A stretch of 64,000 bases of DNA, taken from positions 620,001 to 684,000 of the forward strand of contig NZ_SJRX01000001.1 in assembly GCF_004352845.1 (NCBI RefSeq), read 5' to 3'. The stretch's first letter is position 1; each line of letters starts with the position of its first letter. The DNA is from Luteimonas terricola. Lineage in GTDB: Bacteria > Pseudomonadota > Gammaproteobacteria > Xanthomonadales > Xanthomonadaceae. This document shows positions 53,440 through 60,649 of this stretch, piece after piece. The position numbers and the translations under genes were made by a program. The notes below the pieces were generated by a model, which was given only the letters and a program-made list of their open reading frames with translations, was not told the origin of the DNA and did no database searches.

Positions 53440-55044
53440 TTACCCCGCCCCCCTGACCATGATCGAACCGTCGTCGAGGTCGGTAGGAAGCGTACCCAGG
53501 GCGAGGCCATGGTCGGCACCGAGGCGGCTGCGGCAGAAGGCTTCGGCGATGGGGCTGCCGGCACGCAGGAGCACCGAGGCCTGGAGGGCGAGTGCCAGGC
53601 GTTCGACAAGCATTCTGGATCCGGCTTCACTGGCGGCTGAAAGCATGTCCGGCAGCCCAGCGACCAGAGCGTCGAACGCGGGGTGCAGGCCGTTCGCAGC
53701 ATCGAACTCCACACGCAGCGCTTCGGCAGTTTCCGGCTCCCGCGACAGCGCGCGCAGGACATCGAGGCACTGGATGTTGCCGCTGCCTTCCCAGATGGAG
53801 TTCAGCGGCGCCTGGCGGTAGAGCCTCGGCAGCAGCGATTCCTCGATGTAGCCGGCGCCACCGAGGCACTCCTGCGCCTCGTTGACCACCGCCGGGGCGC
53901 GGCGGCAGATCCAGTACTTGCCGATGGCGGTGGCGATGCGTGCGAACGCGGCCTCGCGCGGATCGTGCGTGGCGGCGTCGACCGCACGCGCCACGCGCAT
54001 CGACAGCGCCAGCGCCGCTTCGGCCTCGATCGCGATATCGGCCAGGACGTTGCGCATCAGCGGCTGGTCGGCGAGCCGCTTTCCGAACGCGCTGCGATGG
54101 CGGCAGTGATGCAGCGCCTGCGACAGCGCCATCCGCATCAGCCCCGCCGAGCCCAGCATGCAGTCCAGGCGGGTGAGCATCACCATCTGCAGGATGGTGG
54201 CGACACCGCGGCCCTCGTCGCCCACGCGCCAGGCCATTGCGCCCTGGAACTCGACTTCGCTGGAGGCATTGGACCAGTCGCCGAGCTTGTCCTTCAGCCG
54301 CATCAGGGTGAAGGCGTTGCGGTCGCCGTCGGGCAGGCGGCGCGGCATCAGCAGGCAGGTGAGGCCGCCCGGCGCCTGCGCCAGCACCAGGAAGCCGTCC
54401 GACATCGGCGCCGACATGAACCATTTGTGCCCGACGAGCGTGTACGCGCCTTCGTCCGCGCTGGGCGTGGCCGTGGTCTCGTTGGCGCGCACGTCGCTGC
54501 CGCCCTGCTTCTCGGTCATGCCCATGCCCAGGGTCACGCCGGGCTTGTCGCCGATCGCCACGTCGCGGGCGTCGTAGCGGCAGGCGGCGACCTTGTCCGC
54601 CCACTCGCGCAGAGCGGGTGCCTGGCGCAGCACCGGCATCGCGGCGTGGGTCATCGTCAACGGACAGCTGCTGCCGGGTTCGGCCTGGTAGTGCAGGTAG
54701 GCCAGCGCCGCGCGCGCAACGTGTGCGCCGGGTTCTGGCCGCGCCCACGACAGGCCGGCCACGCCGTGCGCGATGGCCAGCTCCATCACCCGGTGGTACG
54801 CGGGATGGAACTCGACGCGGTCGATGCGATGCCCGGCGGCGTCGTGGCTGCGCAGGCGCGGGCGATCCCGGTGCGCCTCGTGCGACAGCGCCAGCAGCTC
54901 GCCACCGGCCAGCGCGCCGTAGGCCGCGACTTCGGACCGGAAGCCATCCCCGCCCTCGCGCACCAGCGCCTCCCGCAGCGCCACGTCATCCCGCCAGAGA
55001 TCCCGCCCCCCAAACTCCGGCGGCTGATTCAACACCTCATGCAT
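53440..55044 (-). CDS. aidB: acyl-CoA dehydrogenase family protein, AidB type
   Basis: The 534-residue flavoprotein has the AidB-type sequence GMGMTEKQGGSDVRANETTA, HKWFMSAPMSDGFLVLAQ, and ESLLPRLYRQAPLNSIWEGSGNIQCLDVLRA. In E. coli AidB is induced by alkylating agents, binds DNA and protects it, with little clear dehydrogenase activity. Length matches AidB. I chose ATG 55044 (MHEVLNQPPEFGG). The frame opens 12 codons further up. No Ada box can be judged by eye. Both flanks are repeat-rich. Confidence 0.88.
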   Translation of the reverse strand: MHEVLNQPPEFGGRDLWRDDVALREALVREGGDGFRSEVAAYGALAGGELLALSHEAHRDRPRLRSHDAAGHRIDRVEFHPAYHRVMELAIAHGVAGLSWARPEPGAHVARAALAYLHYQAEPGSSCPLTMTHAAMPVLRQAPALREWADKVAACRYDARDVAIGDKPGVTLGMGMTEKQGGSDVRANETTATPSADEGAYTLVGHKWFMSAPMSDGFLVLAQAPGGLTCLLMPRRLPDGDRNAFTLMRLKDKLGDWSNASSEVEFQGAMAWRVGDEGRGVATILQMVMLTRLDCMLGSAGLMRMALSQALHHCRHRSAFGKRLADQPLMRNVLADIAIEAEAALALSMRVARAVDAATHDPREAAFARIATAIGKYWICRRAPAVVNEAQECLGGAGYIEESLLPRLYRQAPLNSIWEGSGNIQCLDVLRALSREPETAEALRVEFDAANGLHPAFDALVAGLPDMLSAASEAGSRMLVERLALALQASVLLRAGSPIAEAFCRSRLGADHGLALGTLPTDLDDGSIMVRGAG

Positions 55045-55120
55045 GCCGAACACCTCGGTCCCGCTCCTTTCCAGGCCCACGCCGCATTCTTACCCGATTG
55101 CCCGATCCACCCCAAGAAAG

Positions 55121-55144
55121 ATCCGTGCAATCCGTGGCAAAAAA
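55121..55144. repeat. half copy of the ATCCG-type repeat
   Basis: ATCCGTGCAATCCGTGGCAA, then AAAA, matches one right arm with only two units. No left arm is seen nearby. It lies just upstream of aidB and next to the element at 55148. Confidence 0.75.
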
Positions 55145-55147
55145 GAA

Positions 55148-55284
55148 GGTTCTTCTCCCAAGGCCGGAGCCGGGGGACATGAGCGGCAGCAGGCATCGTG
55201 CCGCACCGCCGCCAAGCGCCCCGCGCCCGCCTCCCGCTTCACGGAACCAGTACGAAGCGCGACCCCTCACTTGGGAGATGAACC
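55148..55284. repeat. 137-bp element with 14-base terminal inverted repeats
   Basis: GGTTCTTCTCCCAA at 55148-55161 and TTGGGAGATGAACC at 55271-55284 are inverted repeats matching at 13 of 14 positions. Inside, GCCGGGGGACATGAGC (55169-55184) also occurs twice in the region around 27.9 kb, and the terminal motif occurs there once. No coding capacity is seen. The 302-base gap between aidB and csp holds this element, the half repeat before it and the csp terminator after it, and no gene. Confidence 0.6.
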
Positions 55285-55286
55285 AA

Positions 55287-55316
55287 GAAAAAGGGCCCCG
55301 GAAACCCCGGGACCCT
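55287..55316 (-). terminator. rho-independent terminator of the cold-shock gene
   Basis: On the minus strand GGTCCCGG, loop GGTTT and CCGGGGCC form a stem with one G-U, followed by CTTTTTCTT. It lies about 30 bases after the csp stop. Confidence 0.85.
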
Positions 55317-55346
55317 GGAACAGGAAATACTGTAACTGCGTACCGC

Positions 55347-55553
55347 TTACGCGACAGCCGCAACCCCTGCGGCCTGCGCGCCCTTCGGGCCCTGCGTGAC
55401 TTCATAGCTGACGCGCTGGCCTTCCTGAAGGCTGCGGAAGCCCGTCGAATCGATCGCCGAGTAGTGCACGAACACGTCCGCGCTGCCGTCTTCGGGAGCG
55501 ATGAAGCCGAAACCCTTGGCGTCGTTGAACCACTTCACTGTGCCGTATTGCAT
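55347..55553 (-). CDS. cold-shock protein (CspA family)
   Basis: A single S1-like RNA-binding domain of 68 residues, [20 protein letters not shown] at the start. RNP1 is KGFGFI and RNP2 is VFVHYSAI. Family proteins melt RNA structure and aid translation, in the cold or constitutively. It is a single-gene transcript: a promoter lies upstream and a strong terminator downstream. The untranslated leader is about 60 bases, shorter than that of E. coli cspA. The ATG at 55553 follows GAAAGAG. Confidence 0.95.
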   Translation of the reverse strand: MQYGTVKWFNDAKGFGFIAPEDGSADVFVHYSAIDSTGFRSLQEGQRVSYEVTQGPKGAQAAGVAAVA

Positions 55554-55622
55554 GACTCTTTCCACCTCGTCTGGATACGATTGCGCATGCCGACCTGCAA
55601 GGGACCGGGCATACGCTGCCCG

Positions 55623-55651
55623 AGTATGCAAAGGCTTCGGGCGGGGCGCAA
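55623..55651 (-). promoter_or_regulatory. promoter of the cold-shock gene
   Basis: On the minus strand TTGCGC (55651-55646) and CATACT (55628-55623) are 17 bases apart. The -35 directly adjoins the stop codon of the phosphorylase gene, so csp has its own start of transcription. Confidence 0.6.
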
Positions 55652-56419
55652 TCACCCCGCCAGCATCGCTCCGACCAGGTCCGGCAGGCCCGAAGACGCC
55701 GCGGCGACGTTCGCGAGCACGTCTTCCAGCGTGATCACCTCGTCGACCTGCGGCCCCGCGCCGGCCGCCCAGTTGGCGACAACGGCCAGGCAGGCGTAGT
55801 CCAGTCCAAGCTCGTGGGCGAGCCCTGCCTCGGGCATTCCGGTCATTCCGACGAGGTCGCAGCCGTCGCGGCGCATGCGCGAAATCTCCGCGCGCGTCTC
55901 CAGTCGCGGGCCCTGCGTCGCGCCGTAACAGCCGCCGTCGACCAGTGCCACGCCGGCGGTCGCCGCCGCATCGATGATCCGGCGGCGCAGCGACGGCGTG
56001 TAGGGATCGCCGAAGTCGACGTGCAGCACTTCGGTCCCCGGCTCTTCGCAGAAGGTCGAGATGCGGCCCCAGGTGTAGTCGATGAGCTGGTCCGGACAGG
56101 CGAGCACCCGCGGCCCGAAGTCCTCGGTGATGCCGCCCACGGTGTTGAGCGCGAGCACGCTGCTGGCGCCAAGCGATTGCAGCGCGGCGAGGTTGGCGCG
56201 GTAGTTCACGAGGTGCGGCGGCACCGAATGGCCCTCGCCATGGCGTGCCAGGAAAGCAACGCGGTGACCGGCGATGCGGCCCACGCGCACCGGGCCGGAC
56301 AGCGCGCCGTAGCGCGTGACCGGCTGGTGGGTCTCGACATCTTCCAGCCCGGCCAGCTGGTACAGGCCGGTGCCACCGATCACCGCAAGGGCGACGGGTT
56401 CATCGATATGCGTGGACAC
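55652..56419 (-). CDS. S-methyl-5'-thioinosine / methylthioadenosine phosphorylase
   Basis: The 255-residue product (GTG start at 56419) belongs to the purine nucleoside phosphorylase / MTA phosphorylase family: [13 protein letters not shown], the phosphate site [35 protein letters not shown] and [32 protein letters not shown]. The neighbours hpt and nagZ match P. aeruginosa PA3004-PA3005, where the enzyme prefers methylthioinosine. An MTA deaminase is encoded in this window, so I favour methylthioinosine as substrate. Methylthioadenosine cannot be ruled out by reading alone. Confidence 0.85.
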   Translation of the reverse strand: MSTHIDEPVALAVIGGTGLYQLAGLEDVETHQPVTRYGALSGPVRVGRIAGHRVAFLARHGEGHSVPPHLVNYRANLAALQSLGASSVLALNTVGGITEDFGPRVLACPDQLIDYTWGRISTFCEEPGTEVLHVDFGDPYTPSLRRRIIDAAATAGVALVDGGCYGATQGPRLETRAEISRMRRDGCDLVGMTGMPEAGLAHELGLDYACLAVVANWAAGAGPQVDEVITLEDVLANVAAASSGLPDLVGAMLAG

Positions 56420-56444
56420 GGCGGTCTCCCGGTGCGTGCGCGGC

Positions 56445-57005
56445 TCAGTCGGCCAGCGCGTAGATGGCGGGCAGGTTGCGGCCCTGTTCGTTGTAGTCCA
56501 TGCCGTAGCCGAAGACGTAGCGGTCGGGCACGTCCACGCCCGACCAGTCGGCGCAGACGCCATCCACGCAGCGGTCGTGGACCTTGGTCGCCAGCACCGC
56601 CACGCGCACGTCGGCCGCGCCTTCGTCCTCGCACCAGCGGGTGACCGCCTTCAGCGTGTGGCCCTCGTCGAGGATGTCGTCGACCAGCAGCACGCGGCGG
56701 CCGCGCATCGGCGTGGCCGGGCGGTGCAGCCAGGCCAGGCGCGAGCCGCTGGTGCTGCCGCGGTAGCGGGTGGCGTGCAGGTAGTCGAACTCGAGGTCCA
56801 GCCCGCGGTCGCCCAGCGCGAACGCGAGCTGCGTGGCGAAGGGCATGCCGCCGTTCATGATGGTCACGTACAGCGGCGGGCGTTCGTCGTCGGCGTATTC
56901 GGCCTGGATGGCGTCGGCCATGTCCTGGATCGCCGTTTCCAGCGTGGCGCGATCGTGGATGACGTCGGCATCGGCCATGACGGCCGCGAGCGTGGGCGCG
57001 CTCAT
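56445..57005 (-). CDS. hpt: hypoxanthine-guanine phosphoribosyltransferase
   Basis: Hpt turns hypoxanthine or guanine and PRPP into IMP or GMP. The 186-residue protein has the flexible-loop and PRPP motif VLLVDDILDEGHTLKAV and the early PPLYVTIMNGGMPFATQLAF. The end VFGYGMDYNEQGRNLPAIYAL is typical of this subgroup. The ATG overlaps the nagZ stop (ATGA), and the phosphorylase gene starts 25 bases downstream. The hypoxanthine released by methylthioinosine cleavage would be its natural substrate here. Confidence 0.94.
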   Translation of the reverse strand: MSAPTLAAVMADADVIHDRATLETAIQDMADAIQAEYADDERPPLYVTIMNGGMPFATQLAFALGDRGLDLEFDYLHATRYRGSTSGSRLAWLHRPATPMRGRRVLLVDDILDEGHTLKAVTRWCEDEGAADVRVAVLATKVHDRCVDGVCADWSGVDVPDRYVFGYGMDYNEQGRNLPAIYALAD

Positions 57006-58003
57006 GCCGCCGCCCCGCCGCCGTGGCTCGCCGCGGCCCTGCCGTGGCGCGCGTCGGCCAGCAGTCCGTCCCAGCCCAGCGCGCCGCGACCCATCAGTCC
57101 GGCGAGCGCCATGGTGTTGAGGCTGCGGCCCTCGACCGCGACCAGAGACTCTTCGACCAGCTCCGGATGGCAGACCAGCACCACGTCGCAGCCGGCGTCG
57201 AGGTGCGCATCCACGCGCGCCTTGATGCCCCCCACGCCGTGCGCGGCGGCCATGCCGATGTCGTCGGAGAAGACCACGCCGCGGAAGCCCATGTCGCGGC
57301 GCAGGATGTCCTTGACCCAGCGCGGCGAGTACCCGGCCGGCTCCGGCGCAACCTGCGGATAGACCACGTGCGCGAGCATCACGGCGTCGGCGCCGGCTTC
57401 GATGCCTGCGGCGAAAGGCACGAGGTCCTCGGCGCGGATCACGTCCAGCGGACGGTCATCGACGGCATCGTCGAAGTGGGTGTCCTCGCGCACCGAGCCG
57501 TGTCCGGGGAAGTGCTTGAGGGTGGCGGCCATGCCGGCATCGTGCATGCCCTCGACGTAGGCGCGGGTGAACGCGGCGACGATGGCCGGATCATCGGAGA
57601 AGGCGCGGTCGCCGATCGCCAGGTTGCCGCGCCCCAGGTCGACCACCGGTGCGAAGCTGAGGTCGACGCCCGAGGCGCGGACTTCGCTGGCCATCAGCCA
57701 GGCGTGCTCGCGGGCGCGTTCAAGCGCGCCGTCCCGATCGCGCGCGTAGTCGCGGCCGAAGACCTCCAGCGGCGGCAGTGCGCTGTAGCCCTCGCGGAAG
57801 CGCTGCACGCGCCCGCCCTCCTGGTCGACGCAGACCAGCTGCGGACGCGGCGCGGCCTCGCGGATCGCCGCCGACAGTTCGGCCACCTGCGCGCGCGAAG
57901 CGAAGTTGCGGGTGAACAGGATCACGCCGGCGCAGGCATCGTGCTGCAGCCAGTCGCGCTCCCGGGCGGTGAGTTCGGTACCGGCGATGCCGATGACGAG
58001 CAT
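57002..58003 (-). CDS. nagZ: beta-N-acetylhexosaminidase NagZ
   Basis: NagZ removes GlcNAc from anhydro-muropeptides in the cytoplasm during peptidoglycan recycling and thereby influences AmpC induction. The 333-residue glycoside hydrolase family 3 protein has VCVDQEGGRVQRFREG, VDLGRGNLAIGDRAFSDDP, LKHFPGHGSVREDTHFD (catalytic histidine loop) and VVFSDDIGMAAA (nucleophile aspartate). It overlaps hpt and lies 12 bases from the CYTH gene, so rlmD-CYTH-nagZ-hpt-phosphorylase look like one operon. Confidence 0.96.
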   Translation of the reverse strand: MLVIGIAGTELTARERDWLQHDACAGVILFTRNFASRAQVAELSAAIREAAPRPQLVCVDQEGGRVQRFREGYSALPPLEVFGRDYARDRDGALERAREHAWLMASEVRASGVDLSFAPVVDLGRGNLAIGDRAFSDDPAIVAAFTRAYVEGMHDAGMAATLKHFPGHGSVREDTHFDDAVDDRPLDVIRAEDLVPFAAGIEAGADAVMLAHVVYPQVAPEPAGYSPRWVKDILRRDMGFRGVVFSDDIGMAAAHGVGGIKARVDAHLDAGCDVVLVCHPELVEESLVAVEGRSLNTMALAGLMGRGALGWDGLLADARHGRAAASHGGGAAA

Positions 58004-58015
58004 GGACTTTCTCCT

Positions 58016-58528
58016 TCAGGCCGGTCCCGCGCGTTCCGCCCCGCTCCACTGCGAGTACGGCCGCGCGGCCAGTGCCAGATTGTAGTAGCGCGGGCAGTCG
58101 GTGGCCTCCACCCCCAGCCAGTCGGGGCGCTCGAAGTCCTCGTCGGCGCTTTCGAGCTCGATTTCGGCCACCACCAGGCCGGCGTTGTCACCGAGGAACT
58201 CGTCGACTTCCCAGAGATGGCCGCCGTGGCGCACCAGGTGGCGGCGCTTTTCGACCAGCCCGCCGACGCACAGCGCGAGCAGGTCGCGTGCCTCGCCCAC
58301 GGGCAGCGGGTATTCGAACTCCTGCCGGGTGTGGCCGATCTCGCGCGACTTGATGTTGAGGAAGGCGCCGTCCCCTTCAAGGCGCACGCGCACCGATGCG
58401 CGCTGGCGGCCTTCGTCCATGGACGACTGGTCGTTGAGGTAGCCCTGGGCCATGGGCACGACGGCGTGGGCGGCGGCGCGCCAGCCGTCATCCGCCACCA
58501 GGAATTTCCGTTCGATCTCGATGGCCAT
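58016..58528 (-). CDS. CYTH domain protein (triphosphate tunnel metalloenzyme)
   Basis: A compact tunnel-fold protein of 170 residues with the ExExK motif in MAIEIERKFLV and alternating charged strands such as SVRVRLEG, NIKSREIGHTRQEFEYPLP, KRRHLVRHGG and VAEIELES. Family members hydrolyse triphosphate or make cAMP. Short bacterial ones like this one are mostly inorganic triphosphatases. It lies 9 bases after rlmD. No partner in this operon explains its substrate. Confidence 0.9.
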   Translation of the reverse strand: MAIEIERKFLVADDGWRAAAHAVVPMAQGYLNDQSSMDEGRQRASVRVRLEGDGAFLNIKSREIGHTRQEFEYPLPVGEARDLLALCVGGLVEKRRHLVRHGGHLWEVDEFLGDNAGLVVAEIELESADEDFERPDWLGVEATDCPRYYNLALAARPYSQWSGAERAGPA

Positions 58529-58537
58529 CCAGAAATC

Positions 58538-59881
58538 CTACAGGGCCGGCAGGGCGGGGTCGAAGACGGCGATCGACTCGACGTGGGCGGTGTGGGGGAA
58601 CATGTCCATGACTCCCGCGGCGCGCAGGTACCAGCCGCGCTCGTTGACGAGGTACGCGGCGTCGCGCGCCAGCGACCCGGGATGGCAGCTGACGTAGACG
58701 ATGCGCTTGATGCCTTCCAGCGGCAGCTGCTGCAGGACTTCGAGCGCACCGGCGCGGGCGGGATCGAGCAGCAGCCTGTCGAACCCCGCGACCATCCATG
58801 GCTCCTGCGACAGGTCGGTAGCCAGGTCGGCGACGTGGAAGCTGACGTGGGCCATGCCATTGCGCACGGCGTTCTCCCGCGCGCGCGCCACCAGCCCGGC
58901 GTCGCCTTCGACGCCCACCACTTCCGATGCGGAGCGCCCCAGCGGCAGGCTGAAGTTGCCCAGCCCGCAGAACAGGTCGAGCACGCGCTCGCCCGGCTGC
59001 ACGTCGAGCAGTTCCAGCGCGTGGGCGATCATCTTCGCGTTGAGCCCGGCGTTGACCTGGATGAAGTCCAGCGGCTGGAACTCCAGTTCGACGTCCCAGG
59101 GCGCGAGGCGGAACGACAGCTTCGGATCCGGCGGCCACAGCGGCGCGACCGAGTCGATGCCCTTCGGCTGCAGGAACACGGCGAATCCGTGCTCCTGCGC
59201 GAACGCGACGAGCGCCGCCTGGTCGCGATCGCCCAGCGGCTCGAGGTGGCGGACGACCAGCGCGATGGCATCGTCGCCGGCGGCGAACTCGATCTGCGGG
59301 ATGGCCGCCCGCGCGTCCATGCCATCGACCAGCGTCGCCAGCGCCTGGATGCGGCTGCCCAGCGCCGGGATCACGGTGTGGCACTCGCGCAGCTCGGCGA
59401 CGAAGCGCGCGTCGCGCTCACGGAAGCCGACCAGGGTCTTGCCCTTCTTCTCCACCCGGCGCACCGAGAACCGGCCCTTGCGGCGATAGCCCCAGGCCGT
59501 CCCGGTGAGCGGCGGCAGCCAGGCCTCGGGACGGACCGGGCCGACGCGCTCGAAGTCGTCCGCCAGCACGCGCGCCTTGGCGACGATCTGCCGGTCTCCG
59601 GCCATGTGCTGCAGGCTGCAGCCGCCGCACACGCCGAAGTGCGGACAGCGCGGCTCGACGCGCTCGGGCGAGGCCTGCAGCACGTCGACCGTCTCGGCCT
59701 GGTCGTATTCGCGCGAGCGCCCGGTCTGGCGCGCCATCACCCGTTCGCCGGCCAGGGCGCCGGCGATGAGCACCGTCTTGCCGGCGTGCGGGTGATCCAC
59801 GGGCCGGCGGGCGATGCCGCGCCCGTCAGGGCCGAGGTCGATGATGTCCGCTTCGAACGGTGTCTGATTGATGCGTGCCAA
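58538..59881 (-). CDS. rlmD: 23S rRNA (uracil-1939-C5) methyltransferase RlmD
   Basis: RlmD methylates U1939 of 23S rRNA with SAM. The 447-residue product has a TRAM domain, the 4Fe-4S cysteines in RCPHFGVCGGC (Cys79, Cys85, Cys88), the SAM loop VLDLFCGLGNFSLPLG, LDPARAGALEVLQ and the catalytic cysteine in IVYVSCHPGSLARD. All key positions are present. The start MARINQTPFEADI at 59881 is usual. It is the first gene of the likely operon running to the phosphorylase. Confidence 0.96.
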   Translation of the reverse strand: MARINQTPFEADIIDLGPDGRGIARRPVDHPHAGKTVLIAGALAGERVMARQTGRSREYDQAETVDVLQASPERVEPRCPHFGVCGGCSLQHMAGDRQIVAKARVLADDFERVGPVRPEAWLPPLTGTAWGYRRKGRFSVRRVEKKGKTLVGFRERDARFVAELRECHTVIPALGSRIQALATLVDGMDARAAIPQIEFAAGDDAIALVVRHLEPLGDRDQAALVAFAQEHGFAVFLQPKGIDSVAPLWPPDPKLSFRLAPWDVELEFQPLDFIQVNAGLNAKMIAHALELLDVQPGERVLDLFCGLGNFSLPLGRSASEVVGVEGDAGLVARARENAVRNGMAHVSFHVADLATDLSQEPWMVAGFDRLLLDPARAGALEVLQQLPLEGIKRIVYVSCHPGSLARDAAYLVNERGWYLRAAGVMDMFPHTAHVESIAVFDPALPAL

Positions 59882-59932
59882 CGGCAGGAACTCTTCCGTA
59901 ACGAAAGAAGCATTGTCTCAAAAGACACCGCC

Positions 59933-59961
59933 CCTCTTCCCCCGCGTGTGGGGGGAAGAGG
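59933..59961. other. strong 11-bp hairpin between ydbL and rlmD
   Basis: CCTCTTCCCCC at 59933-59943 and GGGGGAAGAGG at 59951-59961 pair perfectly around a 7-base loop. On the minus strand it is followed by GTGTCTTTTG, a poor T-run. It may end the ydbH-ydbL transcript or protect its 3' end. Smaller hairpins (CCCGAAGGG, GTCTCAAAAGAC) flank it. Confidence 0.55.
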
Positions 59962-60012
59962 CCCGAAGGGCAGACGGGGCCAATCTTGCAGGAGTGTCCC
60001 GTCAAAGCACCC

Positions 60013-60630
60013 CTACTTCTGCTTCCAGCTCCCACCCTGCTGGTACCACCAGCCGGAACGGGCGCTGGCCAACCACTGCCGTGCAAACACCTCGCGGATC
60101 TGCTTCTCCCACTCCGGATGCCCGTTGGCCACCGCGATCTCGCGGTACGCCGCGTTGCGGTCGCGGTTGTCGTCGGCCACCGCGGCGTTCACCGCGACGC
60201 GGTCCTTCAGCGGCAGCTTCGAGGCGTCGCGCACCACCACCATGCCGTCGCCGCTGAAGCCCAGCGCGCCGCTGTCGAAGTGCGGGCGCAGGACCGAGGA
60301 GAAGCGCGACTCCATCCGCTGCTGGATCGCCTGGATCGCGGGCGTGCGGATGGTGATGTCGGGCGTCTGCGCGTGCGCGGGAGCGATGCCGAGCAGCATC
60401 CAGGGATCGAAGGACACGCTCTGCGGTGCTGGCGCCGCGCGCAGCGCCATGCCGCCGGGCGTGCCGTCACCGGGAACATCCGGCGCCTGCGTCGCGCCCT
60501 CCTCCCCGATCACGTTCTCGACGAACTCCCGCGCCGCTTCGCGCGCCTCGGCCGCGGGGAAATAGACGTTGATGGTGACGCAGGCGGTGAGCGCCAGCGC
60601 GGCGACGAATGGCAGACCGGTCAAGCGCAT
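60013..60630 (-). CDS. ydbL: YdbL-like lipoprotein (DUF1318)
   Basis: The 205-residue product starts after a GGAGG site and has a short lipoprotein signal (FVAALALTAC, lipid cysteine 17) followed by VTINVYFPAAEAREAAREFV, typical of this group. The DUF1318 part (DGMVVVRDASKLPLKDRVAVNA) is in the C-terminal half, ending YQQGGSWKQK. In E. coli YdbL works with YdbH and YnbE at the cell envelope and seems to limit YnbE multimers. Here it lies 19 bases after ydbH, and no ynbE is found between them. Confidence 0.88.
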   Translation of the reverse strand: MRLTGLPFVAALALTACVTINVYFPAAEAREAAREFVENVIGEEGATQAPDVPGDGTPGGMALRAAPAPQSVSFDPWMLLGIAPAHAQTPDITIRTPAIQAIQQRMESRFSSVLRPHFDSGALGFSGDGMVVVRDASKLPLKDRVAVNAAVADDNRDRNAAYREIAVANGHPEWEKQIREVFARQWLASARSGWWYQQGGSWKQK

Positions 60631-60649
60631 GCAGTCCTCCTCGGACGGT

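Noticed and set aside
2645-55144. The dispersed palindromes as a CRISPR array or integron sites
   Set aside because: Copies are scattered singly between genes, arms are palindromic, there are no regular spacers, and no cas or integrase gene is present.
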